Shown here: positions 1 to 12,635 of the stretch, piece by piece
Layout: every line of letters begins with the position of its first letter
Numbering within the stretch: position 1 is the first letter of the stretch
Assembly (NCBI GenBank): GCA_947579665.1
Contig: OX388345.1
Coordinates: 73,399,454 to 73,463,453, forward strand
DNA: 64,000 nt
DNA from: Sympetrum striolatum
Lineage: Eukaryota > Arthropoda > Insecta > Odonata > Libellulidae
Direction: 5' to 3'
The notes under the pieces: model-generated
Databases searched by the model: none
The model's input: the letters and a program-made list of their open reading frames with translations, nothing else
What the model was told of the DNA's origin: nothing
Translations under genes and position numbers: made by a program

Positions 1-3000
1 CCGAAGAATTTGTCATTAGAAAAATTGATCTTTCAAAGAAATCGTTTTCGGAGAATTAGTTTTCAAAGAATTTGCTTATGATCGAGTTTTATTTAGCTCA
101 CAGTCAAGGATTGATGTTCTAAAACCAGCTACCGAGCTCAACATACCGACAATATCAACAAAAAAGTAAAGTAGGTTCAAAGTATTTCTAGAAAGATCCC
201 CGATGAGTTCAGAGAGAGAAAATGAAACGAAAAAGAGTCGAACCCAAATGCACGCAAGCCTGTAAAGAAAGAAGAGAAACGATCCCTCGGTAATGGAATT
301 TTAGTTATCAACGAGAGGAAAATGGAAGAGGAACCCCAAGGGGTGCACTTTCACGTTAGGAATCGTGCGCGTACATCGCCAATGCTTTTAAGCCCTTTGC
401 ATTAGGGAATTCCTTCATCCAGTTACAGGAGAAACTTCATCAGAGTAAACTCGTCCTGACGGGGGGTGGTGGTGTAAAAAGTTTGCCCCTTTGGGAGAAG
501 AGAGAGGAAATGAAGCTGGTGACAATGGTTATATTTCCCCAAATTATTTTTCGATCCGGAATCAACGAGCCGTGAACCCGAACTGTTTTTATTTGCCGCT
601 TTCTTTGCTAACTATTCCGAAGAAAGCGATGGTTTTTCGGCGAATATTTCCCTTGAGTATTTTCAAATATACCGTTGAGTGCGATCCTCTTACATTTCAC
701 AGTCCGATTTCCAATGGTTACGGAGAAATTGGCAAGGACAGAAACATTTGCCGCTTAAGCCCATTGAAAGTCGAGAGAAAATTTCTCCTGGGACAGCTAA
801 CGTACACGAGTGTTCTACCTTTCGATAGGTTAGTGTGCATTCAAAAATCCTTATTCAACGTCATCTCCTTCACTTCCTTGAAGCAGCCGAAGGCTAAGTT
901 ATAAATGTTAGTTATATTTTTCTATAAATATGTATATGTGTGCTCTTATATCTTATAGCTATACCTTTCGACTATCATATCTATCAATATTTCGGTGATT
1001 TCTCCTTCGTTTCGTGAGATATACTGCTTTTCTAAGAATTCCACTTTATGAGCAGTTTACTTTGCTATTGCTATTACTAGAACAGTTTACTCTGCCTAAG
1101 GTATTCATAAACAGTAACATTCTACTCTAAATGCCCTTTGCGTGTTACATGAGATGTATGGAATGTAAAATCTATTTCTTCACTCGGTTCCAGTCCCTCT
1201 TCCTTTAGAGAAAAATGCAATATGTTAAGCCACCAATTCTAGCATCTGATTCCCTTATTTTTTCCAGTTTACGATCGGCCTTCGATAGAAGCAGTAAGGT
1301 GAATCCGCAACAGCATTCAAGTCTTGATACGTATAATTTCAAACGGAGTATAACTATTCAAAGTTACCATTGCTATCCCCTTACCGCGAAGGGTTTCAGT
1401 CGTAGGATATGTAGGCTTTTGGTATCGCTAACTTATAAATAGAAGCAATTCATAATCATGCGAATGTACTAAGTGTAAATTACTAATAAAACGCTTGTAA
1501 GGAACCATACAATCCACACGTATCCTACTAGTATATACATGGAGGAAGTGTTAACGTTTTTGGACATTTTCCTCAAACCGGCAATCCAATCGATATGACT
1601 GTTATTTGTAACTGAGAGCTCGGAAGTAACGGGTAGGTCGGCCCGATTGAAAGTAAAACTGCAACGCCAATCGATCTAAAAGAATACTAATAATTGGAGC
1701 GTCTATGTTCGGTATCCAGGCCACGACAACATGCATGCATGCACTCGGAAATTATGCGAGGAATTTCACTTCGACGAGAACCGAGTTTCGAACACGCAAC
1801 ATCACCTTTCACGAAATCCAGTGCATATTAAAATGAGCAATTTTGAATAAATGCGAGCGAAATACAGCAATTGAAATGGGCCAAACTTTCTCCTCTTCAC
1901 AGTTAAACTAATTAAGCAATCTGACCACTTTGGTCTTTTACTTATCGATAGCTCCGATATCCAACTTTAAGCAAAATGTTTTATTACAAGAAATTAATGC
2001 TCATTATAATTTAGAAGAAATGCGATGATTTTAGGTTGGAGAACGCCGAGATTGGACATAAATATTTACCATTAAGAGTACTTACAGAAAATGGTGATGC
2101 ATAGACAATTTAATTGATTCAAACTTAATGGTATTTTATCTTTTTCAATTATGAGGATGAAACATAACTTTTTTCGTGGATTCAGTAAATGTATATAATG
2201 ACCAAGATGTGGCAGAATAAGAATTATATCAACAGTTAGACAACAAGGGTCTTAGTCACGCAAACGTCTCCGAATCACAGACAGCATTCTCCAAAAATTC
2301 CTCCTTAAGATATAACCTTTGGCTGTTTGTCTTCAATTTTCCATTTTAAAGCAATACATCCGAATTACAGTAATTGGGATGAAAATCATCTGCTATTCCA
2401 TCGTGAAACGCTTTCCCTAATTTTCAGCTCGGTCATTTTCGAATTCTTGCATTTTAATGCCACCGATCACCGAAGACAAACATCACCTCCTTCCGGCAGA
2501 ACTACATTCAATATTTAGATCACTGAGTGACCCAAAATAAATAAACCCTCTTGCGTGCATAAACGAAATGGGATCCTATTCCACTCGGAAGGAAGTAATA
2601 AGGAAAATCATCTGAAATCTGCGACCGATAATAATCATGCACCTCTTTGCATACACAGGATCGGAGAAAACTCCTTTCGTATGTGAGTAACGTAGAAAAT
2701 TTTATTCAAGGAGAAATAGAAATGATACATAACATTTCATGGTATATGAAATCACCTTAGTATTAAGGAAGGCACGAAAAATAACAGTAAGTCTCGTAAT
2801 GACACCTGATAAAGCACTGTGTGAATGCAAACTCAAAAATCATCAATGTTAAATAGTACCAGAGGAGCATCACTGCACTAAATGTTTCCTTTCTTAGCAA
2901 TTAAATTAAATTAAACTTAAAAAATAAATCTAATTAAGTATTCCATTGTTCAAAGGTAAGCAAAGACGAATACCCGAAATCATTCGTCAGTATAGGGGCG

Positions 3001-3220
3001 ACGTATGGTTATACTTGACCATGCGTCGTATCTTGAGATAGTTTTGTCCAAAAACCGTTCTTAATTACATTTTTCAGTTTAAATGGTTCGTATAATTTTC
3101 CAATGCTAAAATATTAAAATCTTAATGATAGGTACACCCTGAGGTGGTCAGCTTACTTGTTTAATCTCTTTGCATTAATTCAAACGTATAATCTCAAATC
3201 AATTTATATCCTATATCCGA
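1..3220. other. Gene-poor AT-rich DNA
   Basis: I see no supportable gene here. The open frame at 491-904 has no recognisable domain, no splice context and low-information composition. An isolated pol III B-box-like motif lies on the minus strand near 234-246, without a matching A box. A short GCAT-repeat palindrome sits near 1731-1743. The rest is unremarkable AT-rich sequence. Confidence 0.6.
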
Positions 3221-3226
3221 CAAATA

Positions 3227-3546
3227 TCTGCTCAAAGACTGGTTGGAACCTCACTCCCTCTAACATTAGCTACCAAGAGCTAGCATAGGGTAATGAGGCT
3301 TACTAGGCAAGACGAGGAATGAGGTAGTTTTCCTTTGATTTCCTCACTAAGCCAAAATGCAATAAGCGGATCAAGTAAATGAGGCATAATTACTCTGTTA
3401 GTAACACCATCCTTAGAATTCCGTACGGTGAGATATCATCCTATGGCATCATACATACCTCAGCAACTTACATGTAATCACAAACATACACAAGACAGTG
3501 ACACAAGTAAATGAAAGATACGTTTCCTCTATCCCGTACCAGACGA
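3227..3546 (+). mobile_element. Dispersed repeat family A, copy 1 (SINE-like)
   Basis: This is one of four diverged copies in the window (also 4602-4830, 29863-30194, 41228-41530). Shared landmarks in order are a GGTTGGAACCTC-like start, TAACATTAGCTACCAAGAGC, GGCTTACTAGGCAAGACGAG, GAATGAGGTAGT, TCCTCACTAAGCC, and a CATACCTCAGCAACTT-like block near the 3' end. The copies are far from identical, so the family is old. It resembles insect SINEs I remember, unverified. It encodes no protein. Confidence 0.75.
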
Positions 3547-3549
3547 CGA

Positions 3550-4590
3550 ATGAAATAGATAGTATTCATCGAGACATGGTAGCGTAACTCGACTCCTATG
3601 GTAATCATACAATACACAATAAGCCCCGCCATCCACGACGCCAAACTTCATCTCCGCGACACAAACTTGCTAGAATTACCATCCAAACACGCTCCTTCCC
3701 GCACTAATTGGGTCACGTCGCTCCCTTTCAAACATCCCCTGGGTAACGCATCAATATCCGCGCCAAGATTCGAACTTCCTCATCCTCCGCAACCAAACAA
3801 AAACAAGACGTCCCGATCAAAAGAACCCCCACCTCCTCTCTTCTACAAAGTTTCTCTTCAAAAGCGACCTCGTTAAGGCTGCCGAAAATAAAACAACTCT
3901 CTCTCTTTCGCCGACCAATTTCCTCCCGATGCATGCATAAGTGAGCGCCGGGAATTACGATCCCTGCATCCGTTCGCATAAAACATCGATCAACATCCTT
4001 CCCGGGGCGCCATATTGCTGGGAAATAAGGTGGACAGTCCATAAGGAAACGGGGACGATCAATTCGTGAACGAGGCGCTGCGATCGCTCGCTTGTAAAAT
4101 GGGACGTCCGCCCCATTCGACGGCGAAAACGCGTTCCGATTCGCACTTGTCTGAGTGCGACCGCGTGGGCAGACGGTCTCCTCTTTCCTAAGCGTTTGCT
4201 GGGCGTGGGTGCCACGTTCTAAACTGATCTGGGGGATGATTATCGATTGAGGATGAATGTTCTCGATCTTGCTAGGCTGATAAATAACTGGGTTAGATAC
4301 TCATGGGAGATGCGTGGCAAAATTAATGCGTGCAATATCGAATCACGTGTCGGATACGATGAATTGGCGCAACAGTCCAAGATTGAAGTACATTTGTAGT
4401 ATCCTCATTTATCTACGACTGAGCAATGTCAGGTAAGCATTCATGCATACAAACCGCTTTATTGAGCGAAATCGGGATTAGGAAATCCCATCTTCTATTC
4501 ATCCCATTTTATAAATCCAATCTAGCTAATGTTTCCCATATATGATTGGGAAAATTTAATCGTAAAATATATATGTAAATCTAGAGGCCA
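3550..4590. other. GC-rich patch without a recognisable gene, then AT-rich DNA
   Basis: Bases about 3600-4215 are richer in GC than their surroundings and hold overlapping open frames on both strands. That is the expected by-product of few stop codons in GC-rich DNA. None has a recognisable motif or convincing splice sites. The remainder up to 4590 shows nothing. Confidence 0.5.
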
Positions 4591-4601
4591 TGTTTAATCA
4601 A

Positions 4602-4830
4602 ATACTCCATCATTGGTTGAGAAAAGCAATGAGAGAGAATAGGGCTTCGTAGGTATGATGAGGAATGAGTGATCATTGTCTCTGAGCCAGATTGATTTAG
4701 GTGGAAAAACCCATTTATAATTGTACTATAATGATCAATTAAACATTATTTATAATAACATTTATAGAGGAGAGACAAATATTAATGCCATCATTCAGAA
4801 TTACTCATAATACAGAGCTGCCACACGAGA
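4602..4830 (+). mobile_element. Dispersed repeat family A, copy 2 (degenerate)
   Basis: This is a more decayed copy of the family at 3227-3546. It keeps CATTGGTTGAGAAAAGCAA, GGCTTCGTAGGTATGATGAG, GAATGAG, CTCTGAGCCAGA, and a GGAGAGACAAATATTAATGC block followed by ATTACTCATAATACAGAGCT. The order of blocks is the same as in the other three copies. The edges are approximate. Confidence 0.6.
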
Positions 4831-4839
4831 AAGAATAAT

Positions 4840-6280
4840 ATTCCTCATCCATTTCGATCAGAAAAAAGAAAAATTATTTTTATCTATCAGGTATCAAAAA
4901 ACGAATGAAAAAATACTTCTTCGGCCAAGATTTATTACCATGTTCTTTTTTATTAATTTATTTCCATACACCAAACAAACATCCATTTTGCTGTACCATT
5001 ACAATAATTAATTAAAGTAATAAACAATAACAATGAAGAATCACACACAATTATTCCCTGAAATACCTAAATAATTTTATATAATAATGAGATTTCTTTT
5101 TTTATAACATGCCATTGAGCTAATTTATGACTTTCTGCAAGTGGAGAATCAGTGTTGATATCTCACCATCGATTGCAATGAGGTTAACAGCACATTTTAA
5201 TCGACAAATGGGATTTATGATAAGAATATACCGTAACGTTCAACAAGAAGGGAGAGAAGATTAGCTGTAATTAAATCTCTCCTGTGGCAAAATTTCCATT
5301 GAGTCATTTATTTAATCAGGCAGCCTAATATTTCTGATAAAATACTCCTCAACGATTTTGTGTAACATTCTTCAAATTAGAGCATTAATAGAACAAGCAT
5401 AACATTTTTATTATTCCGAATCATAAATACGTTTCCTCATCGCAGGGAAACTTGGATCGTCATAGGATCGGAAGATCCAGAAAATCTACGAACCTATTAA
5501 TGGAATGATCGCTGATGCAGTAATGAATATTCAGTAATTACACATCGCAGCTGTCGTCTTGAGCCGCGGCATAGATATCCAAGATGCGTGAAAACATGGT
5601 CCATAAAATCGCATCGATAGATGCCAAATCATTTGACTTTCAAAACCGCAAGTCTTAAGAGTCGCATGCAATTTTGATACCTGGATTTCCTCTTTCTTCC
5701 TTTGATGTGGAAAAGTAACCTGTTGCGAGGAAATTGGATTCTGGTATTTCTGATTCATCCATCGGAAACTATGTTACCGACATTTCATGATCACCTCATT
5801 CTTGTCTGCAGGTGTTATCTGTCCTTAATAACTGTACCAGATGCCAGAGGATTATTCGCTGGAGTTTCCTCTAGTAATCACCTTTTCGCAAAATACTGTA
5901 TGAACGTCGACTGGGATATATCTCTGCATTCGAAACGGTTAGTACGGAAATGGGGATACCGCCACAGGGTACAGATATCAATCGGACGTAAATATTTGAA
6001 CACCGGAAATCCTGGATCCAAGTTGCTTGTTTGCTACAGCTCTCCAGGCCGTTCTGGCTCATCTAAGCAGATCGCTTAGCTTCCTCATAATTCCTAACAT
6101 TTCAATTGACATTCACTTGTCTCTCATAATCTAGAACCTCCTTAATAATTCCTTCCTTCTGGAATCCATTCCATTGCCATCTTCAACAGACTATTGCGCC
6201 AATATAAAGTGAGTCCAATCAACTTTCAGTTACTCCGAAGTTTGATACTACGCTTAGGAAGAAAAGAATCGAAAAATAGC
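4840..6280. other. No gene seen
   Basis: AT-rich DNA. The frames at 5531-5758 (minus) and 5702-6079 (plus) overlap on opposite strands and match nothing I recognise. No repeat or RNA gene could be supported. Confidence 0.5.
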
Positions 6281-6287
6281 GATATGG

Positions 6288-6331
6288 TTGGGGCTTGCAC
6301 CCAGGCCTAGCAACTAAACCACCAGAACCCA
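6288..6331 (-). repeat. tRNA-like SINE head fragment, minus strand
   Basis: On the minus strand the sequence reads TGGTGGTTTAGTTGCTAGG (A-box-like) followed closely by a CTGGGTGCAAGCCCC B-box-like motif. The A-to-B spacing is too short for an intact tRNA, so this is a decayed SINE head. It points away from the plus-strand head that begins about 20 bases further on. Confidence 0.4.
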
Positions 6332-6351
6332 CTTAACAAGGCAGAGTCGAC

Positions 6352-6520
6352 GCGGCTTGGTAGTCTAATGGTTAGGTTTAATGGTTACCTACATGGAAAA
6401 CGGGAGACCTGGGTTTGAATCCCAGTCATGAAGCTATTTTACAATCCTGTTCTTTCTTGGGGTTTAAGCTCCATAGATTTATGTGTAAATACAATTCATT
6501 TTCTTACTCCCTGAGTTCTC
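6352..6520 (+). mobile_element. tRNA-derived SINE
   Basis: An A-box-like GGTAGTCTAATGGTTAGG near 6358 is followed by a B box in CCTGGGTTTGAATCCCA near 6408-6424. That is the pol III internal promoter layout of tRNA-derived SINEs. The body after the B box (GCTATTTTACAATCCTGTTC, then a TTATGTGTAAATAC-like segment) is shared in weaker form with the elements near 27040 and 28600, so these probably form one family. A second partial repeat of TTTAATGGTTA inside the head prevents a clean cloverleaf. Confidence 0.65.
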
Positions 6521-6529
6521 TCGTCTATT

Positions 6530-7930
6530 CAACAATGTTTCAGGTAGAATTCTCTTTTCATATACCCGTAAAAAAGTAGAAGGTTCTTCATTTGTTTCTT
6601 TCGGCATTATATAACGATACAGTACTTTAATAAAATTCTTGAAATAATAACAATGACCATTCTCAGCTTACGTTATACAAGGTATTTTCCAACAAGGTAC
6701 CGTAACTGTACGAAATAATAACAATAAATAAACAATTTCTTTATTAAATAACAACGATGATCGGCTTACGTTGCACGAAGTATGCTACAAAAATGTTGGG
6801 CTTTGTTAAAATATAGAAATATATATAATAGAAAATGTTAATAAAAAAGTAGCAATGGGCTTTGAATGCTTAAGTTGACGTCACAGAATCGCCGCCTGGC
6901 CACATAAAAAAGAGGGATTCGCAAAAAAACGGGCAATTAAAAAAAATACATCGATACCCAACAATGATGGACGCACAAAAGTTTGGAATGAATGCGATCG
7001 GAAAAAATGGACCTTTCAGACAGTCGCAATTGTTAGCCCTGGGTGGCCACGAATCTGAAGCCCTCGACTGAGCACGCGAAAAAAAGCTTCGGGAAACTCC
7101 CCGTTCACGGACTGTCGCCGGCAGCTGACGAACGATAATTCTTTTGAATGAATCTCGCAATTTCGCAATCCCGCAAGAAAGGAGGCAATCGCTTCGATAG
7201 GTTTCGATCAAACCGCTCGCGAACAATACGTCGGCCTTAATTCGCCCAAATGCGACATAAACGTGATGAAACTGACGCGAGTGGGACGGACTCACTAATT
7301 GTTCTCATTTTGACGCCGAAAAAAAAGGATCGCGAAATCTTCGCCTGTCAATGAAATATGGCGATGACATCAAAGATAGTGGGGGAACCCATTTTGGCCT
7401 TGCGCAAGGAAGAAGTGCAATTTATCGCGGAAGTTTATGAACGGCATATATCTCGTGCCTGAATCACACTGCGATAAATGAGTCTAGCTATGCTACTACG
7501 AAAAACGAATTTCTCACCGATAGCTCCGTTTCTTTGCCTCATCAAATATGCCACGTTTAAATGTCATCAATATCAGTATTTGTTTGTTTAATGTTATTAT
7601 TTATATTGCTATACTTGCTTTGATGTGAACTGATTCTTATTTAAATATCGCATGCAAGTATTTACTCGTAGTGTATTTCTTTATTTTTTCATGTTCTTTC
7701 TTTCTCATCTTTTAGTAATTACTATCGGTAGGTTGGCGTATGTTTTTCACACCCCCTCTTTTGTGGGTTTTTTTCTGCAGTAGATTTTTTTCTCAAGAAT
7801 CTCTTAGGATTTTGAAATCCAAAATTGTTCTAATTGTTTCTCATACTATTTTATCTTTTATCTATTTATATTTCTATAATTAATGACGATGGGTTAGATG
7901 GAAGAAGAGACTTTTAGTCTCAATCTCGCC
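6530..7930. other. No gene seen
   Basis: AT-rich DNA with a less AT-rich block at about 6880-7300. The 141-codon minus-strand frame there lacks any recognisable domain and is not supported by splice sites. I treat it as chance. Confidence 0.5.
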
Positions 7931-7940
7931 AAAATAAAGA

Positions 7941-8144
7941 CGATTATTATCAAAAAAATTCTATGGTATTAAGCCGAACTTCGTGGAAAGCCATAATAAG
8001 AAATGAGTAAAGCACTTCGTAATTTCCACAATACTATTTATTTAAAAAACGACCTGAGGATGGCGTTAGCCGAAACCGGTCGTTTTTTAAATAAATAATA
8101 TTTTGTGGACATAACGAAGTACTTTTTTCTCACGATTATTATCA
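7941..8144 (+). mobile_element. Hammerhead-ribozyme-bearing short retroelement with 12-bp target site duplication
   Basis: A 180-bp unit (7953-8132) is flanked by the direct repeat CGATTATTATCA (7941-7952 and 8133-8144). Inside, in order, are the leader box ACTTCGTGGAAAGCCATA (from 7978), a left arm from about 8005, the core CTGAGGA (8054-8060), stem II TGGC-GTTA-GCC, then GAAAC-CG-GTC (8072-8081), and a right arm to about 8131. The arms pair over roughly 45 bases with few mismatches and would form stem I of a type I hammerhead. The two-base-pair stem III is typical of hammerheads reported from Penelope-like elements. Placement in that group is an inference. There is no coding capacity. Confidence 0.65.
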
Positions 8145-8186
8145 TTATTATTATAATTTATTGGTGATATACATATTTGATTCGCC

Positions 8187-8327
8187 ATTGATGCCGGTTT
8201 TCGGAAAGAACAGAAAGGCTCGAACTACCAACTTTTACAGTAGCAATGCTATCATCATCAGGAGTACTTCTACCCCTGATAATGATAGCACGATTTTTGT
8301 GGTTTTTCCGAAAACCAGAGACATCAG
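8187..8327 (-). mobile_element. Long imperfect hairpin with CTGATGA core remnants
   Basis: The outer arms TTGATGCCGGTTTTCGGAAA and TTTTTCCGAAAACCAGAGAC-ATCA pair. The inner arms GTGCTATCATTATCAGGGGT and its near-complement around 8245-8290 pair again. Read on the minus strand, CTGATGATGATAGCATTGCT (CTGATGA = 8255-8261) resembles the start and stem II of a hammerhead, but the GAAAC segment is altered to GTAAAAG. This is probably an inactive relative of the elements at 7941 and 22520. Confidence 0.45.
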
Positions 8328-8329
8328 GG

Positions 8330-9485
8330 TGCAAAGTGTTAACAAAAACCTCTCTATTAGAGACATTTAAACCAGTACTTCACAAACAGCCGTTCCAATG
8401 TTCTTTCCTTGCGCTATATAATAAGCTGATAGTATGTATAACTTTTCCTCAAAACCAGGGATAAAATAAATAATAGCAAGGAACTATAAAGAACCGAAAA
8501 AAGACGGCTATCGGAGATGTTAAGCCTCTAATAAAAAGTGAGCGTGAGGAAAATAAAGCAATTGATACTAACCTGAAAATAATGTTGAATATAAAAATAA
8601 CGGAAGGCAAAGGAGACAAATTAAACATCTTTTGAAGAACTTATCTTTAGAAAGAATATTAACATAAGAATATATATGAAGGATACTAGGCGGTAAAATG
8701 GGGTGTTTCTGTATTGAATGTTAGCGAAACGATAGGATACCTCCATAAATTACTGTACCCACGCGTCATTGAGACCTTTTTTTAGTGAGCAAATCCGTCA
8801 AAGGCATAGAAATGATACGATTTGATTTTCCATGCTCCGAGTGGCGTGATGCACTGATGCAATTTAGCTACTCGTTAAGAGCGGATACGAGGCATTTCCA
8901 AGTTTCGAGTGATTTTAATTGAAATCCGTGTATCGGGAAATGGGTCAATCGGTGATTAATAACGTATCAAAAGTGAATTACGCTTCTAAATCGTCATCAA
9001 AGAGGATTAGCCTCCATCCGACATGCATGATCGGAAACTGCTAATGCAGGTGTGGGAAACCGACGAACCAAAACTATCGGATAGGGCTCACAGTTTTAGC
9101 GGAATACCTCTCCTATTTTGTTTTACATATGTGCAAGCCTTTAAAAAAATATATGTGCCCGAATTTCCATTTACCAAAGTTGAAAGACTACAAATTTCAA
9201 TTACTAAATCTATCAATACAAATAAAAACACACAGAGTACTATAAATAAGAAATTTTCTAGAGCATCTCCGAAAAAAAGCCGTAATATGGGCATTAAACA
9301 CACATTATCTTTTTAGCTCCACAAAGTCACTCCGAGTACTATGTAGGAATTAATCACTTATTAGTATAAAAGTACAACGATGAAAACTTCTATTAGAAAA
9401 GCAGTCCTTCACGAAAATAACCCTGGACATACCATGGAAATATACGAGAGTTTTTTTTCCAGAGATTTATTCAATAACTACTTAA
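8330..9485. other. No gene seen
   Basis: AT-rich DNA. The frames at 9023-9316 and 9088-9303 lie on opposite strands over the same bases, match nothing I recognise, and are not supported. Confidence 0.5.
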
Positions 9486-9490
9486 CTAAT

Positions 9491-9560
9491 ACTTACTTTT
9501 ATTAATTACTGTTATTACTTACGTTTATTAATTACTGTTATTACTTACTTTTAAGTAATT
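9491..9560 (+). repeat. 26-bp tandem repeat, about 2.7 copies
   Basis: The unit ACTTACKTTTATTAATTACT-GTTATT occurs at 9491-9516 and 9517-9542, with a partial third copy from 9543. The first two units differ at one base (T or G at position 7). It is a simple AT-rich minisatellite. Confidence 0.9.
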
Positions 9561-9569
9561 AAATAAAGC

Positions 9570-12500
9570 TTTAGTCTTCTAAATTTACCTTACTGGATTA
9601 CGTTCAATATATTTTCCCTTTGTTTTTGCTAGTCACCTAATAAGGTGCCTAGGATTCTTATCATGCGCAAGTTTCGAAAACCATAAAATAATTTTATTCT
9701 TATCCATATGTTAGTCAATAACATGATGCTGAGTTGAAATGTGTAATTGAATTACTATGTATTAATTCCTTTTTCTTGCTATTTCTTCAGTTATTTTAAA
9801 AATGCTGCGCGCTCTGTATCATTGGGCTAATAAGCGAAAGTATCAAGTTATCCATATACACGCTAATTAAATCCTTCTCCATAAGTTATTCAATATCAAA
9901 ACGCATGTGAAGAAATATTATCATATGTTTTCATTTCAGCTCGATAGCTTTCGCTATTTTAATTCTAAAAGCTCGGTATACACAGACTTAAGAACGGGAC
10001 TTAATCATCGGTACAAAGTAGTGTATAAAGTTTGTTTGACAATTATAAGGATAATGAGAGAATTAATTATTTTGGCGAAATTGAGACTTACAATTCTTAT
10101 CTTAAATTTAAGCTATGCCAATAAAATAATTAAAGAAAGAGCTTTTAGAAAAAAACAAAAGAAAGTCAAAAAGAGGAAAATATATAGCGAGTTTACGAAA
10201 TAAATACGGAAGAACTAATAAAAATTCGCGGGGAGAGATTAAAAAGAGAAGAGGATGTAGTGGCTGAGGCTAATGACCCATGCGAAGAGATGAATGAAAG
10301 GCAGCCACCGCACGATGCCCGTGGGGTGAAATCTCCTCGGGGACGGACTCTTTTCGAAACCGCGAAAGGAAAGAGCAAAACGGGGATCGAGCGACGACCG
10401 GAGAGCAGGTGGGAGAGCAGGTGGTCGATAGAGGTCGCTCAGGATATTCGCGAACATGCCTCGCAAATGAACGGCTGGGCGGAATTGCCGAAGAATAGCA
10501 AGTCGCTCGTCGAATTAAACACTGATGCGAAATATATAACCGGACCCAATACATGGAAATAACGATATCTGATAAGAGACAGAGGAAATGAGAAAATAGT
10601 GGTGAGCCAAAGGAAGTAAAACGGGTTTACTTACATAAATATAGCGGAAAGAGCATATTAAGCACGGCCCGGGCTTTCGTACGAAATTATTATCTTTGAG
10701 TGATGACGTTTTTTCATTTAGATGTACAAAATACGATCCAAATTTAAGATTGAGCCTGATATAAGCGACCACCACTGAACCACGTGGGTCGTGACTACCA
10801 GGTTGAACTCCATTTAGAGAAAAAAATGAAAAATGCAAACTTTTACGTTATTGAGGCTAAGTAAAAAAAATACATTCTCTTTTTTCCTTGATGCGTACTC
10901 CTTCCTTACTTTAAATGCGTAGGTTATTTATACCAGCATTACAAGAGAGTAAGCTTATAGAGTGCTAATACTTATAGAAGGGAAGCATTATATTATTTTC
11001 CTCACGCCGTCTTTTGTGGACGGCGTTCTTCAGCTTACTCTTCGGCTTTGCTTAATCTTATAATCCTTCCAAGAGACCCACTATTTTTACATGAGTATAA
11101 CAAAAACATATACATTCATTTTTCACCTATTGACTACATTTAAATATAAAATCCAATACTAAGTAACACTTTGATATGTTATAAATTTTCAGCAACTTAG
11201 AATACTTTTTCTTTCCTTATCCTCGTGTCTAATCTAAATCAGGTCTTTACAATACATTATACAATTTTCATTTCACAGGAGATGTTTTTCTTCTTCAATT
11301 ATTCAAAACTAATTCAAACTTCTTTGAATTAGTTTTCCCTCCCTATTTTCTATCTATCTTTTCCCTTCCATTTTTTAAGTAGCTACCGAAATAACAATTT
11401 TACTGCATATATTACGATTTATTGTCCACCACCTATTTCAGACTGCTATGCGTCCTCCAGCAAAGGAGCTAACCCGGAAATTAATGGCAAAAAAATCTTT
11501 TGGCAGGAATTATTTTGTATAACCGACAACATATTATTTGTTATAAAATGCAACGAAGGATGAAAGACCCACCATTTTAATAAGTCTGGCTTCGATAATA
11601 TTCCAGCACCTCCAAAATAGCTACAGTCACAATCATGTCGATCTCAATAATCTTGCCAATTCAAATTGACAATAAATATTAATTCACGATTAAATTAACC
11701 TCGTTTCACGTTCGGCTAGCTTCAAATCATGTGCTATTACTTCGCTTAATTATATTGCTTCCTTTAGACACACGTGATTGAGCTTTCAACATGAATTTAA
11801 TAAAATATTAGGGTGATTTCAATACGATATTGAATAAGTTATAAAGCTGTAGCTAAAAAAATCGGTAGTCATTTCATTTATACATACATCCAGGCACAAA
11901 TAGGAAAACAGATTCCCTGACGTAAAAACGGCGAACGGAATATTGCATAAAATCATATAGGACCTAAAACGATACCTTGGGTACACACATTTTCCGAAGG
12001 GAAAAAATAAAACAAATGGCGTGGAAGTTACATCGGTTATTAAAAAATATCGGAAAAGGCAATCGAGCGGAAACATCGTCGGGAGAGTAAATAAAAAGAA
12101 CGGAACGAATAAAAAAGAGGAAAAAATAAACACATGCGGCTAATACTTCTTGGAGAGCGTTTTTTGTCTGAATTCATTCCGAGAATTCAGGTGGAAAGCC
12201 ACGAGAAAGTGAATTAATCAAGTCTGAGTGTTCGCTGTTTTTCCAGCAGCCTCTCGCTCACTTGCACCGTAAGTGAGAGACCCCTTAGCAAATGAAAACG
12301 AAATGATGCCACGTATTGCTCATATCGCGGCATTTTAATCGGAGGAACAAACTTCGCACGATGTTACTCGAACCTGTCACGTATTACAATGGAATATCAA
12401 TTATGCGGGCAAGCACTATTTGGAGGATTAACCCCTTAAATTATTAGCTTGAGGGCATGCCTAGTTATGCAGATTGCAGTAATTTTATTACAGATCCTAT

Positions 12501-12630
12501 GTGGGTACAAATTTGAAATTTACGTATGCAGTCTCTCATTAATATTGCAAAGACAACTAAAACTCCATTATATGACCACTTCCAATAAGCTTAAAAAAAA
12601 TCAATGGTAGTAGGCTTGACTATCTGGAAT
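9570..12630. other. No gene seen; one GC-rich patch
   Basis: Mostly AT-rich. The patch at about 10240-10560 carries overlapping frames on both strands (for example 10260-10562 plus, 10270-10554 minus) without domains or splice sites. The minus-strand frame at 11819-12133 is dominated by aromatic and hydrophobic residues, as expected from purine-rich DNA on the plus strand. No repeat family was recognised. Confidence 0.45.
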
Positions 12631-12635
12631 TACAT

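Noticed and set aside
234..246. tRNA or SINE on the minus strand
   Set aside because: Only a B-box-like word, with no A box at suitable spacing and no stems.
491..904. 137-codon plus-strand frame
   Set aside because: No domain, signal peptide or splice evidence.
6870..7295. 141-codon minus-strand frame
   Set aside because: No family resemblance, and amino acid composition typical of random GC-richer DNA.
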